From: JADFOI01 sp965218935
GTDB taxonomy: Bacteria > Acidobacteriota > UBA6911 > RPQK01 > JADFOI01
Assembly (NCBI GenBank): GCA_965218935.1
Contig: CBDCMH010000002.1
Location: forward strand, 62,001-126,000
Direction: 5' to 3'
DNA length: 64,000 nt
In this document: positions 52,468 through 60,697 of the stretch, piece after piece
How the letters are laid out: each line of letters starts with the position of its first letter
Position numbering within the stretch: position 1 is the stretch's first letter
Made by a program: the position numbers and the translations under genes
The notes under the pieces: generated by a model
Seen by the model: the letters and a program-made list of their open reading frames with translations, nothing else
Databases searched by the model: none
Told to the model about the DNA's origin: nothing

Positions 52468-53184
52468 TCAATTTTGGACTGAGTGCGTCAGCTCTTCTGC
52501 TACGCTGGAGTTCAGACGCATGGCCATTCTCAACATCACCAACGCCATACAGAGAACGGTCATAGCGATGACAGAAACGCCTAAAGCGTGAATCATCTCC
52601 GGCTCCAATTCCGCACCACTGCTGGTGATGACAACAGGATGAATGGTTCTCCACCATCGAATCGAAAACCAGACGATGGGAACATCAAGAAAACCGATAA
52701 TCCCAAAGACTGCGCAATATTTATACTTGGTTTCCCCTTCCGGCAAGCTGGATCGCAGCATCAAATAGGCCACATAGATGAGCCACAGAACCATGGTCGT
52801 CATGACTCTGGGGTCACCCCACGGCCACCAGGTGTTCCAAATGGGCCGGGCCCAGATAGGTCCAGTAGTCAAAACGATGGTGGTAAAGACCACCCCAACC
52901 TCCACGCAGGAAGCCGCCAGATGATCCCAACTCTGCTTGCGGGTGATGAGATAACTCACACCACCCAGGAACACACCGAAGAAAGCGAGAAAAGAATTCC
53001 AGGCAGCACCGACGTGAAAATAGAAAATGCGCTGCACCTCGCCCATTTCCTTCTCGGTGGGAGCGTAAAGAAAGGCTCCATACAAGGCCACCACCATCAG
53101 GAAATAAAGTGGAATCAACGACCAATCCGTGATTCGCAGAGACCGTCTGGCTAATCGCCAGGAAGCATCAATCGGCGACGACAT
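52468..53184 (-). CDS. ccmC: Heme handling protein CcmC
   Basis: The start at 53184 overlaps the end of ccmB. Six helices and the WWD-type heme domain are present (GPIWARPIWNTWWPWGDPRVMTTMVLWLIYVAYLMLR, normally WGxWWxWDxR). His residues flank it (FHVGAAWNSFLAFFG and WWRTIHPV). CcmC loads heme onto CcmE in the periplasm. At 238 aa the length is normal. Confidence 0.95.
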   Translation of the reverse strand: MSSPIDASWRLARRSLRITDWSLIPLYFLMVVALYGAFLYAPTEKEMGEVQRIFYFHVGAAWNSFLAFFGVFLGGVSYLITRKQSWDHLAASCVEVGVVFTTIVLTTGPIWARPIWNTWWPWGDPRVMTTMVLWLIYVAYLMLRSSLPEGETKYKYCAVFGIIGFLDVPIVWFSIRWWRTIHPVVITSSGAELEPEMIHALGVSVIAMTVLCMALVMLRMAMRLNSSVAEELTHSVQN

Positions 53185-53845
53185 AGTCAAAGAGTACAAA
53201 TCCGGCGGCCAGGTAAATGACATCAAACGCAATCAAAAGCTCAACCGCCCGGTTCAAGGACTGTATTTCCTGTGCCAGCAGGACTTCCTGCGTTCCGTTT
53301 ACAGCCGGTAGGATTATAGGGAGGATTATGGGAAAGAGCAAAATGGGCAACAGGACTTCACGGGTACGAATCGTACTGACCATGGCACCAAGTAGTGTCC
53401 CCACTGCCGAAAAGCCGAGAGCAGCGAGCACCACGAGCAAGGCAATCCAGAGAAGCTGGATGGAAAAGCTGAAATTATAGAAAACCACAAAAGCCACCAG
53501 CACCAGCAGATCCACAACCATCAGGAATAGCCAGTTGGCCATAAGTTTCCCCAGGAAAAGGAACCCTCGATCGGCAGGAGAAAGAATCAAGCCGTATAGC
53601 GTTCCTTCCTCCATCTCCACCTGAAAGGAGCGATTCAGCCGAATAATTCCGGGGAAAAGCAGAGCGACCCAGAGAATCCCGGGTGCCGCCTCCCGGGTGG
53701 CTGGACTCCCCGGATCAAAAGCAAAATTGAAAACGACCAGGATGAGAAGGGCAAAGAACACAGTGGTTAAAAAGGCCTGCCGTGAGCGGTATTCGATCGT
53801 GAGGTCTTTACCAACGAGTATCCAGGTCAGTGCCATCGGATTCAT
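53168..53845 (-). CDS. ccmB: Heme exporter protein CcmB
   Basis: ATG at 53845 (MNPMALTWILVGKDLTIEYRSRQAFLTTVFFALLILVVFNFAF); an upstream ATG at 53872 lies in repeat-like DNA. Six helices, with FPGIIRLNRSFQVEMEEGTLYGLILSPADRGFLFLGKLMANW, are typical. Membrane partner of CcmA. The 5' flank carries CGCGCCTTCGTGCTTT, a spacer repeat also seen at 19580. Confidence 0.93.
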   Translation of the reverse strand: MNPMALTWILVGKDLTIEYRSRQAFLTTVFFALLILVVFNFAFDPGSPATREAAPGILWVALLFPGIIRLNRSFQVEMEEGTLYGLILSPADRGFLFLGKLMANWLFLMVVDLLVLVAFVVFYNFSFSIQLLWIALLVVLAALGFSAVGTLLGAMVSTIRTREVLLPILLFPIILPIILPAVNGTQEVLLAQEIQSLNRAVELLIAFDVIYLAAGFVLFDYVVAD

Positions 53846-53895
53846 GCTTTTCGCGCCTTCGTGCTTTCTCATGATCTATTGTCTGTTGTCAGCTG

Positions 53896-54612
53896 TCAGC
53901 TGTCACCTTCTTCAACGGCCTGAAAATAGAGCTTTTCAAATCCAGATTGATCCAGATGCTCACGCAGGGAATGAAACACCAGTTCGCCCCGGTTCTGAAT
54001 CATCACTCGATCGCACAACCCAAGGCCCTCGCCAAGATTATGGGTCACCAGTAAGATGGTTCTACCTTCCTGTTTCAACCCTCTCAGGACTTCCGTGAAA
54101 AGACGACAACCGTGTTGATCGAGTCCCGTGTAGGGCTCATCCAGGAGGAGCAATTGGGGCTCGTGTAAGAGCGCCCGAGCCAAGGTCAACCTCTGTTTCA
54201 TACCCCGGGAATATTCTCCACTGCGCTGATTGCGCGCCTCCTCAAGTCCCATCTTGGCCAGCATCTCAGCAGCCCGATCGCGAGCCTCCTTGATCTCATA
54301 CAGGCGCGCATAAAACAGTAAGTTTTCGAATCCGGTCAGTTCGTTGTAGAGAAGGCTGAGGTGCGAGACATAGCCCACTCTGTTCCGGCTCTGGTTGTCG
54401 CCTTTGAAGGCGAATTCAATCTTGCCACTGGTGGGCTGCGTTAAGGACGCAATGACTCGAAGCAAGGTTGTTTTACCTGCCCCGTTGGGACCGAAAATTG
54501 CCAGGGAATCGCCTGGGCTAACCTCCAGATCCACATTCCAAACCGCCCGAATAAAGCCGAATCGCTTTGTGATTTTGGAAAGTCGTAAAAGAGGGACGGA
54601 TGGTTCCGGCAT
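53896..54612 (-). CDS. ccmA: Heme exporter ATP-binding protein CcmA
   Basis: Walker A FGPNGAGKTTLLRV, signature YSRGMKQRLTLARALLHEP, Walker B LLLLDEPYTGLD and the H-loop VTHNLGEG are all present. The length (238 aa) and context fit CcmA, which uses ATP to release heme-loaded CcmE. ccmB begins 50 bases downstream across a short repeat spacer. Confidence 0.93.
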   Translation of the reverse strand: MPEPSVPLLRLSKITKRFGFIRAVWNVDLEVSPGDSLAIFGPNGAGKTTLLRVIASLTQPTSGKIEFAFKGDNQSRNRVGYVSHLSLLYNELTGFENLLFYARLYEIKEARDRAAEMLAKMGLEEARNQRSGEYSRGMKQRLTLARALLHEPQLLLLDEPYTGLDQHGCRLFTEVLRGLKQEGRTILLVTHNLGEGLGLCDRVMIQNRGELVFHSLREHLDQSGFEKLYFQAVEEGDS

Positions 54613-54614
54613 CT

Positions 54615-54926
54615 TCAGGGTCTTTTTTTCTTCCCGATCTTGCCACTCGCCGCCTGAAGTGATTGGACTCGCTGGAAGATTTCCACCGCCCGCTGCTCAA
54701 AATCGCCCTTGAGGGATTGATAGTCCTGGGTCGATAACTTGCCCATGCGGAAATCCATATCAATGTCCTTCAGGCTCTCTATAATGTCTTCTTTCTCGTG
54801 CTGAGCCTTCTCCTGGTCTGTGACTTCATCCTCAGGTGCGGGCTCCTTCTTCCCTTCTTGAAGAAGGGGATAGGCAATATAGAGGACGGCGCCGATGAAC
54901 AAGATCGGCGCGATGAGCAAGGCCAT
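54615..54926 (-). CDS. Small membrane-anchored protein in the ccm operon (CcmI-like position)
   Basis: One N-terminal helix (ALLIAPILFIGAVLYIAYPLLQ) followed by a charged helical segment with an EKEDIIESLKDIDMDFRMGKLSTQDYQSLKGDFEQRAVEIFQRV pattern, as in the CcmI N-terminal region (DxxxGKLsxxDYxxL). The C-terminus is basic (GKIGKKKRP). It abuts the ccmH stop and ccmA start, so it is cotranscribed. Only ~100 aa, lacking the TPR part of CcmI. Confidence 0.75.
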   Translation of the reverse strand: MALLIAPILFIGAVLYIAYPLLQEGKKEPAPEDEVTDQEKAQHEKEDIIESLKDIDMDFRMGKLSTQDYQSLKGDFEQRAVEIFQRVQSLQAASGKIGKKKRP

Positions 54927-55580
54927 TTACCGCTCCAATTCCCGATCGATCAGCTTCCGATATTTCTCAGCGATTTCGGGGCGAGCCCTTTCAGTTTTCT
55001 GGCTCGACTCGTCGGGTTTGAGACGGCTGACGACGATAAAGATGACCACGACTCCAGCCAACAATCCCACAAAGGGCATCACCCAAACCAGCAGATTGAA
55101 CCCTTCCGCCTTGGGAACCGCCCGCACCCTGAGCCCGTATTTGTCCTCGAAGATTTTGTAGACTTCCTCCTCCGTGTTGCCTGCGGTCACCAGCTCTGAA
55201 ATTTCATGAGCCAGTTGGGGGGCCACGGAGCATTCGTCGCCGCATTGACCGATAATATGAGGGCATCCGCAGGTGCACATCAGGTTGTCGGCAATCCGGG
55301 AAACGGTTTCATCCGGGGAAAAGATCTGTCCAAAGGTGAACGAGCTCAAGAACAGGAGCAAAAGAGCGGAGAAAACGGAAGCCCGGATTATGAATAGGTT
55401 CTCGTCACGAAGCGACGAAAGCGCCGACCTGGCAAGGCGCGCGACCGAAGGCCGCCGCAAACGTACTCTCTGTAGTACGTTGAGGAGGCCGACCGAGCGG
55501 AACGAAGCCAGGGTGGATGATTGCGTCGCTGCAGTAGAGAATTTATGCATAGTCCGGGCTAAAAAATTAGGCAGCCTCAT
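54927..55580 (-). CDS. ccmH: Cytochrome c maturation protein CcmH, with an odd N-terminal extension
   Basis: The core has RIADNLMCTCGCPHIIGQCGDECSVAPQLAHEISELV (heme-lyase redox CxxC, here CTCGC), KIFEDKYGLRVRAVPKAEGFNLLVWVMPF and a C-terminal helix. The signal-anchor (ASVFSALLLLFLSSFTFG) lies only at residue ~67. The first ~60 residues are encoded by a block with a perfect hairpin (AACGTACT/AGTACGTT) resembling intergenic repeat DNA, so the native start may have been displaced. ATG 55580 is the only in-frame ATG before ATG 55550. Confidence 0.85.
   Translation of the reverse strand: MRLPNFLARTMHKFSTAATQSSTLASFRSVGLLNVLQRVRLRRPSVARLARSALSSLRDENLFIIRASVFSALLLLFLSSFTFGQIFSPDETVSRIADNLMCTCGCPHIIGQCGDECSVAPQLAHEISELVTAGNTEEEVYKIFEDKYGLRVRAVPKAEGFNLLVWVMPFVGLLAGVVVIFIVVSRLKPDESSQKTERARPEIAEKYRKLIDRELER
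55400..55545. repeat. REP-like block with hairpin at the 5' end of ccmH
   Basis: Contains AACGTACT-CTCTGT-AGTACGTT (about 55460-55481), an eight-base-pair stem, between GCGCGACCGAAGGCCGCCGC and GAGGAGGCCGACCGAGCGGA. This type of GTACGTT/AGGAGGCCGAC block is common as intergenic repeat DNA in uncultivated bacteria. No second copy was found in the window. Confidence 0.5.
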
Positions 55581-57558
55581 CTCGCACCTCCTGGGAAACC
55601 TTCTTCAGAGCCACCGCCGGCCCCAGCTGCTTGTTGGGAATGAGAACAAACATTCCCCCCAGGACCATGATTCCGATTCCAATCCAAATGAGTTGCACCA
55701 GAGGATTGATAAAAACATGAAAGGTAGCCTGTCCCCCCTCTTCCCACCCGGACAGAACCAGGTACAGGTCTTCTTTGAGCGTGGAACGAATCTTCACCTC
55801 GGTCATGGGTTGCTCGCTCTTGTGATGGAAGTCCTTCTCAGGATACAGATCGTCAATCTTCTCTCCACCTTTAAAAATAGCTAAATGAGCGAATACCACG
55901 TCTTTTTCCGGATCCTCTCTGGAGGTCAGTTGCTCGAATCTCAAGGTATAGTCCCCTAAGCTGAACTCCTCCCCTCTTGCCACCGTGAAGAGCTGCTCAC
56001 TCTTGAAAAAGGAACTGCCAATGATCCCAGCGAAGACCAAAACCACACCCAAATGGATGATAAATCCACCATAACGACGCTTGTTCATCAAAGTGAGATC
56101 CATTAGGGCAACCAGGAACCCTGAAGGCCGAATGGTTTGACGAGCACGGGCTCCTTTATAAAACTCGTAGATCATCGTCATTGCCACGAACCCACAGGCC
56201 GAAAAGAAAACCAGAGGAATGAGATCACGAACACCTAAAGCGACCGCCACCACACCGCTGAGAAAACCCACCCCAAGAGGTGTTAAAAAGTTTCTTTTGA
56301 AGTTCTTTGCCGAGGACTTGCGCCAGGCGATTAGAGGGCACACACCTGTCAGAATCAACAGAGCCAAACCCAAGGGCAGGTTCACCATATTAAAGAAGGG
56401 CATGGAAACTGTAATTTTTTCGCCTTGTACCCATTCGGAGAGAATGGGAAAAACCGTGCCCCAGAAAATAGCAAAGCAGATGGCCACAAACAGGAGGTTG
56501 TTGAGCAAAAAGGAAGCTTCACGAGACAAAAAAGAAGTCATCCGCTTCTCACTGTGCAATTCCTTGGACCGATAAAAAATCCAAAAAAGGCCGAGGAACG
56601 TACTGAGGGCTAAAAAGATCACAAAAAACGGTCCTACACTGGACAGCGCAAAGGAGTGAACCGATGAGATGACCCCACTTCGAGTGATAAAAGTCCCGAA
56701 GATGGAAAGCTCGAAAGCCAGCAAAATCAGTACAAAGTTCCAAATCCTGAGCATTCCTTTCTTTTCCGTGATCATCACCGAGTGCAGGAAAGCCGTGGCG
56801 ATAAGCCAGGGCATGAATGAAGCATTTTCCACGGGATCCCAGGCCCAGTAGCCTCCCCAACCCAGTTCTTCGTAAGCCCACATCCCCCCCAACGTGACTC
56901 CAAGGGTGAGAAATATCCAGGCCACCAAGGTCCAGCGGCGAGCGGTGCGAAGCCAGGAGGTATCGAGTCGTCCACTGATTAAGGCCCCCATGGCCAAGGC
57001 AAAGGGGATAGCCAAGCCGACGTAACCCAAAAAGAGTACGGGCGGGTGGATGATCATATAGTAATTCTGCAGCAGCGGATTCAATCCCTGTCCATCCTCC
57101 GGTATGAAATTCAAGGTCTCAAAAGGATTGGTGGCAAAATTCAACAGGACCAAAAAAAAGCAAATGGTCCCCAGAAGCACAGCAGCTGCGTAGGGCATCA
57201 AATCGCGATTCCGGTGGCGATTCTGAACCGTTACTAGAAAAGAAAAAAAGGACAGCACAAGGGCCCACAGCAGAAGACTCCCCTTTTGTCCGCCCCAAAA
57301 GGCCGTGAACTTAAAACGGGTCGGGATATCCGTCGCGCTGTAGCCCGCTACATACTCCACCAAAAACTCATCGGTCAAGAGCAGGTACCAGAGACAGAGA
57401 GAAGCCACTCCCAGGATGATGAAGTTGGCGATCAGGCAGTTCTCGGCGCTACGCACGAGGGGAAGGTTCTTCTGAACCCCTCCCACGATAGCTGCCATCA
57501 GTCCGAAGGCGCAGACCACAAGAGAGGCAATGAGGCAATAATGGCCCAGCTCGATCAT
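55567..57558 (-). CDS. ccmF: Cytochrome c heme lyase CcmF
   Basis: 663 residues with ~15 helices. The WWD motif is GGMWAYEELGWGGYWAWDPVENASFMPWL; the flanking His pairs are in YYMIIHPPVLFLGYVG and FLHSVMITEKKGMLRIWN. The end includes LNKRRYGGFIIHLGVVLVFAGI and a periplasmic loop. CcmF attaches heme to apocytochrome. It overlaps the ccmH start by 14 bases. Confidence 0.96.
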   Translation of the reverse strand: MIELGHYCLIASLVVCAFGLMAAIVGGVQKNLPLVRSAENCLIANFIILGVASLCLWYLLLTDEFLVEYVAGYSATDIPTRFKFTAFWGGQKGSLLLWALVLSFFSFLVTVQNRHRNRDLMPYAAAVLLGTICFFLVLLNFATNPFETLNFIPEDGQGLNPLLQNYYMIIHPPVLFLGYVGLAIPFALAMGALISGRLDTSWLRTARRWTLVAWIFLTLGVTLGGMWAYEELGWGGYWAWDPVENASFMPWLIATAFLHSVMITEKKGMLRIWNFVLILLAFELSIFGTFITRSGVISSVHSFALSSVGPFFVIFLALSTFLGLFWIFYRSKELHSEKRMTSFLSREASFLLNNLLFVAICFAIFWGTVFPILSEWVQGEKITVSMPFFNMVNLPLGLALLILTGVCPLIAWRKSSAKNFKRNFLTPLGVGFLSGVVAVALGVRDLIPLVFFSACGFVAMTMIYEFYKGARARQTIRPSGFLVALMDLTLMNKRRYGGFIIHLGVVLVFAGIIGSSFFKSEQLFTVARGEEFSLGDYTLRFEQLTSREDPEKDVVFAHLAIFKGGEKIDDLYPEKDFHHKSEQPMTEVKIRSTLKEDLYLVLSGWEEGGQATFHVFINPLVQLIWIGIGIMVLGGMFVLIPNKQLGPAVALKKVSQEVRDEAA

Positions 57559-57608
57559 CGCTCTTAGTGGCTCACGGCAAATGTTGTCATATTTGTGAGG
57601 CGAGGCAC

Positions 57609-58046
57609 CTAATCACTGTCCCCTCCGATGGGAATATCTTGGGGATGCTCCGGACCGAGTGCTTCATATTTGGAAGGACATTTTGCCAGAAGAACGTTGG
57701 CATGAAACCTTCCCTCCTCAGAGCGATACATTCCTTCCACCAGTACCTCGGCGTTGTCCTTGAAGGTGTCGGGGATGATTCCCTGATAGATCACCGGGAG
57801 GGTCTGATCACTTTCTTTTTCAAACACCAGAAACTCGACTTGCGAATGACTATTGTCCTTTTGAATACTTCCAGCCTGGACATAACCACTGACGCGAATT
57901 CCTCGATTGGAAAGTTCCTGCTCCATCTCGAGAGCCTCTGAAACCGTGTAATAGTAGACCATGGAATCGTTGATTCCACTAAACATCAAATAGGAGATGG
58001 CTCCCAAAATAAGAGTTCCCACTATGACAAACTTCAGACGAGGCAT
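57609..58046 (-). CDS. ccmE: Heme chaperone CcmE, CxxxY type
   Basis: One N-terminal helix (LKFVIVGTLILGAISYLMFSGI), then the OB fold (VRVSGYVQAGSIQ-like, VEFLVFEKESDQTLPVIYQGIIPDTFKDNAEVLVEGMY). The heme-binding site HANVLLAKCPSKYE has Cys in place of the canonical His (HxxxY becomes CxxxY), as known from Desulfovibrio and archaeal CcmE, which bind heme through Cys. First gene of the ccm run. Confidence 0.93.
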   Translation of the reverse strand: MPRLKFVIVGTLILGAISYLMFSGINDSMVYYYTVSEALEMEQELSNRGIRVSGYVQAGSIQKDNSHSQVEFLVFEKESDQTLPVIYQGIIPDTFKDNAEVLVEGMYRSEEGRFHANVLLAKCPSKYEALGPEHPQDIPIGGDSD

Positions 58047-58147
58047 GTGGTCGTTCCCTTCTCCTAGGTGAAATGAGGACTATGCAATCTTAGCAGCTAT
58101 GAGTGCGTTGGAGAAGGGCAAAACCGCAAATCAGGCCCTAGCCCGCA

Positions 58148-58648
58148 TTATGCAGAGGACTCGACCTGCTTCAGCGACTCCTCTATCAAGGACTGATTAT
58201 CCTCTTTCGAGAGATTCTTTTTGATCAACTTGGATGCCACCATCAGGGACAGGTCGACAACCTCATTCTTAAGGACAGCAATGGCTTTTTCCGTCTCCAC
58301 CTGGATCTGCTTCTCGGCATCACGAAGAATCGAATCTGCCTCAGCCTTCGCTTTTTGTCTGAGCTCTCCCTTCAGCTTGTCCGCTTCGGAACGGCTTTGG
58401 GCCAGAATGGACTGAGCCTCCACTCTGGCCTTGGAAAGGATCTCTTTCGATTCCTGCTGAAGTCGCTGCAGCTCCTGTTTTGCCTCCTCCGCATCATCTA
58501 AAGACTGCCGGATCATTTCCTCACGTCTATCCAACAACGCTAGAAGCGGCTTCCAGGCAAACTTGGCCAACAACCCCAAAAGGACCATGAAAGTGAGAAT
58601 CGTCCAGAGAAACAATCCTGGATCTGGCTGGACTAAAGGGTTATCCAT
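58148..58648 (-). CDS. atpF: ATP synthase F0 subunit b
   Basis: An N-terminal helix (LFLWTILTFMVLLGLLAKFAWKPLLALLDRREEMI) is followed by ~110 residues of charged coiled coil, the standard b-subunit design. VASKLIKKNLSKEDNQSLIEESLKQV closes it. The F1 genes expected downstream (atpH/A/G) are absent; 102 bases on, ccmE begins. Confidence 0.95.
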   Translation of the reverse strand: MDNPLVQPDPGLFLWTILTFMVLLGLLAKFAWKPLLALLDRREEMIRQSLDDAEEAKQELQRLQQESKEILSKARVEAQSILAQSRSEADKLKGELRQKAKAEADSILRDAEKQIQVETEKAIAVLKNEVVDLSLMVASKLIKKNLSKEDNQSLIEESLKQVESSA

Positions 58649-58669
58649 AGAACACTCCGTTCACAACGA

Positions 58670-58894
58670 TTATTTCATCAATACAACCAGGAGCACGAAC
58701 ACCTCGGCCAGAATCGCCACCCCTTCAAGCAGGAAAAGAGGCAAATTGACAGCACCGGTGATCTTTTCAGCCGCCGCTGGCTGGCGAGCAATGCTTTCAG
58801 CCGCAGCAGCAGTAAATCTACCAATTCCCAATCCAGCTCCAATGACAATCAACCCTAGACCCAGTGCCGCACCAAAGTAATGCAGGTTTTCCAT
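58670..58894 (-). CDS. atpE: ATP synthase F0 subunit c
   Basis: Two helices: LHYFGAALGLGLIVIGAGLGIGRFTAAAAESIARQPAAA and NLPLFLLEGVAILAEVFVLLVVLM. The RQP loop and the Glu in LLEGVAI (ion-binding carboxylate of helix 2) are present. The Q/ES pattern of sodium-binding rings is not seen, so protons are the likely coupling ion. 74 aa. Confidence 0.95.
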   Translation of the reverse strand: MENLHYFGAALGLGLIVIGAGLGIGRFTAAAAESIARQPAAAEKITGAVNLPLFLLEGVAILAEVFVLLVVLMK

Positions 58895-58918
58895 GAAAGG
58901 TACCTCCGTTTCACACGA

Positions 58919-59836
58919 TTAGTGATGAACATTTATCGCCATGCCAATAAACACGGCTGTCAGCAGGGTAAAAACATACGCCTGTACCAGCACAATGATG
59001 ATTTCTAATGCCGAGATGCCTACTACCAGTGGAAGAGACACCACCAGACCCACACCCACACCCGCTAAAACACTCTGAAACATTTCACTGAAAATGAACA
59101 CAAAGGAGAGGATCGCCAGGATAGCAATGTGTCCCCCCGTCATGTTGGCCGCCAGCCGCATGGTCAGAGCGAAGGGCTTGACCAGCATCCCCATGAGTTC
59201 GATGGGAATCAAGAGAATATACACAGGCCACGCTAGCCCGGAAGGCACCAGGTTCTTCCAGTGCTTGATAAACCCGTGGGCTTTCGCTCCAGCCACAAGG
59301 ATGGAAAGGAAGGTGATGGTGGCCAGAGCCGCAGTCACATTGTAATTTCCCGTGGCTGTAGCCCCACCGTGAAGCACCTTATTGATGATCGACTCGTGGT
59401 CGGTGTGAAGAACAAAGCGATCCAGCGCACCGAGCACCTCAAACATTGGAATCAACCCAAAGGCGTTTGCAGTCACGATGAAAAAGAAGAAGGTCAAAAC
59501 CAGGGGCGTCCAGGTGTTCACGAATTTCTTTCCCACATTGGGGAGAACGATCGAGTCTCGAATAAACTGAACCACTGCCTCCAGGGCATTCATGAATCCG
59601 GTGGGAACCGGACGGTCCTGCTTCAAATATCTCCGGGTAGACCAGGTAATGAGAACAAAGAGGAGGAGCGCCACAATCCAAAGCATCAGGACATGCTTGG
59701 TTACCGAGAAGTTGATGCCCAAAACCGTTGGCAATTCAATAATGGGATGATCAATGGGGCTGTTCGACACGTGCTCAATGATCACCTCCCCGGCATTGAA
59801 GCCTACGGATTCGGTCTCTCCATCCTGTATCATCAT
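58919..59836 (-). CDS. atpB: ATP synthase F0 subunit a
   Basis: Five to six helices, with the essential Arg in KPFALTMRLAANMTGGHIAI. IELMGMLVKPFALT and the C-terminal LEIIIVLVQAYVFTLLTAVFIGMAINVHH are family signatures. An N-terminal tail (HVSNSPIDHPIIELP) precedes the first helix. 25 bases before atpE. Confidence 0.95.
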   Translation of the reverse strand: MMIQDGETESVGFNAGEVIIEHVSNSPIDHPIIELPTVLGINFSVTKHVLMLWIVALLLFVLITWSTRRYLKQDRPVPTGFMNALEAVVQFIRDSIVLPNVGKKFVNTWTPLVLTFFFFIVTANAFGLIPMFEVLGALDRFVLHTDHESIINKVLHGGATATGNYNVTAALATITFLSILVAGAKAHGFIKHWKNLVPSGLAWPVYILLIPIELMGMLVKPFALTMRLAANMTGGHIAILAILSFVFIFSEMFQSVLAGVGVGLVVSLPLVVGISALEIIIVLVQAYVFTLLTAVFIGMAINVHH

Positions 59837-59843
59837 CTCTCTT

Positions 59844-60206
59844 CTACCCCTTGGGCTCTGCTCGAAACAGGACTTGAAAGTATAGCGCTTCGGTTAAATG
59901 GAGTCCTATGAAATAGACGGTGAAGCCGACCGCAAAGGGCACGACCTGAAACGAGTAAAAACCCACAATAACGCTGACGTACACCCCACAAAACAACATC
60001 TTACCCATAAAAGCTTGGGTCATAAGCGAGGTCAGTTTTTGGGGGGCTTTCCGATAGGTTCTGTCCACCAGTATGAGAGTTCCTATGGCCAGCAGCAACG
60101 GACTCAACATTCCCAGGAGAATCTCCACCGCCACTGAGGGAAACATCAAGGAAATCAGCGCCCAGGAGCCAATACACGAGGCAATGATGTATCTCTGGAT
60201 TTTCAC
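59844..60206 (-). CDS. atpI: ATP synthase protein I-like small membrane protein
   Basis: Four hydrophobic helices (YIIASCIGSWALISLMFPSVAVEILLGMLSPLLLAIGTLILV, MGKMLFCGVYVSVIVGFYSF, FAVGFTVYFIGLHLTEALYFQVLF) arranged as in AtpI-type assembly factors. The position directly upstream of atpB and overlap with the next gene support the name; sequence similarity is weak as usual for this family. Confidence 0.75.
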   Translation of the reverse strand: MKIQRYIIASCIGSWALISLMFPSVAVEILLGMLSPLLLAIGTLILVDRTYRKAPQKLTSLMTQAFMGKMLFCGVYVSVIVGFYSFQVVPFAVGFTVYFIGLHLTEALYFQVLFRAEPKG

Positions 60207-60445
60207 CGTTTCCAGACCGCCTTAGCTATCTCGTAAAATCCTACGACCATGCCCAATAATAAACCACCCAACAAGAACCAGGGCGAGGTCGTGAGCCACT
60301 GGTCCAGCAGATAACCGATACCACCCAGCAGCAGAATGGCTCCCACTAACGTATAGCTGGCGGTTGCGGCCGGTCCTGATCTGCGGATATTTCCCTGCAA
60401 GGACTCAAGAGATTTTGCCAGAAAATGATCACGCTGACCGGACAT
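60203..60445 (-). CDS. AtpZ/AtpI-type putative F0F1-ATPase subunit (80 aa)
   Basis: ATG at 60445 (MSGQRDHFLAKSLESL). Two helices: YTLVGAILLLGGIGYLLDQWL and WFLLGGLLLGMVVGFYEIAKAV, matching the small Ca/Mg-transporting AtpZ-like proteins at the head of F0 operons. A longer open frame continues upstream to 61000 but is IS DNA. Ends overlapping atpI by four bases. Confidence 0.8.
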   Translation of the reverse strand: MSGQRDHFLAKSLESLQGNIRRSGPAATASYTLVGAILLLGGIGYLLDQWLTTSPWFLLGGLLLGMVVGFYEIAKAVWKR

Positions 60446-60697
60446 GATGCCCCCCAGCTCAAAAAAAAATGGATCATAGCAGAGAAGATGGGCTAGAGCA
60501 ATGAGGGGGGAAAACCCCGGACCACCTGACCTCCTGACCACCTGCCCCCCTGACCAGTAGCAGGAGACAGGAAACAGGTTCTGGTTTCGAATTTTGAATT
60601 TGTTTGATGCGATAAGAGCGGTTACAGGCTTCAAAGGTAGAGTAGAAGCTGAGGACCGCAAGGTTCCGGAACATCGCCCTAACCTCGGAGGCCTGAT
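60446..60697. other. Spacer between the ATP synthase genes and the IS110 copy
   Basis: Holds short direct repeats (GACCACCTGACC-type, CCACCTGACCTCCTGACCAC around 60520-60555) related to TCAGGTGGTCAGG near 23372-23385, and TTTGAATTTTGAATTT-like units near 60590. It probably carries the F0 promoter and the left end of the IS110 element, but no clear -35/-10 pair is visible. Confidence 0.4.
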
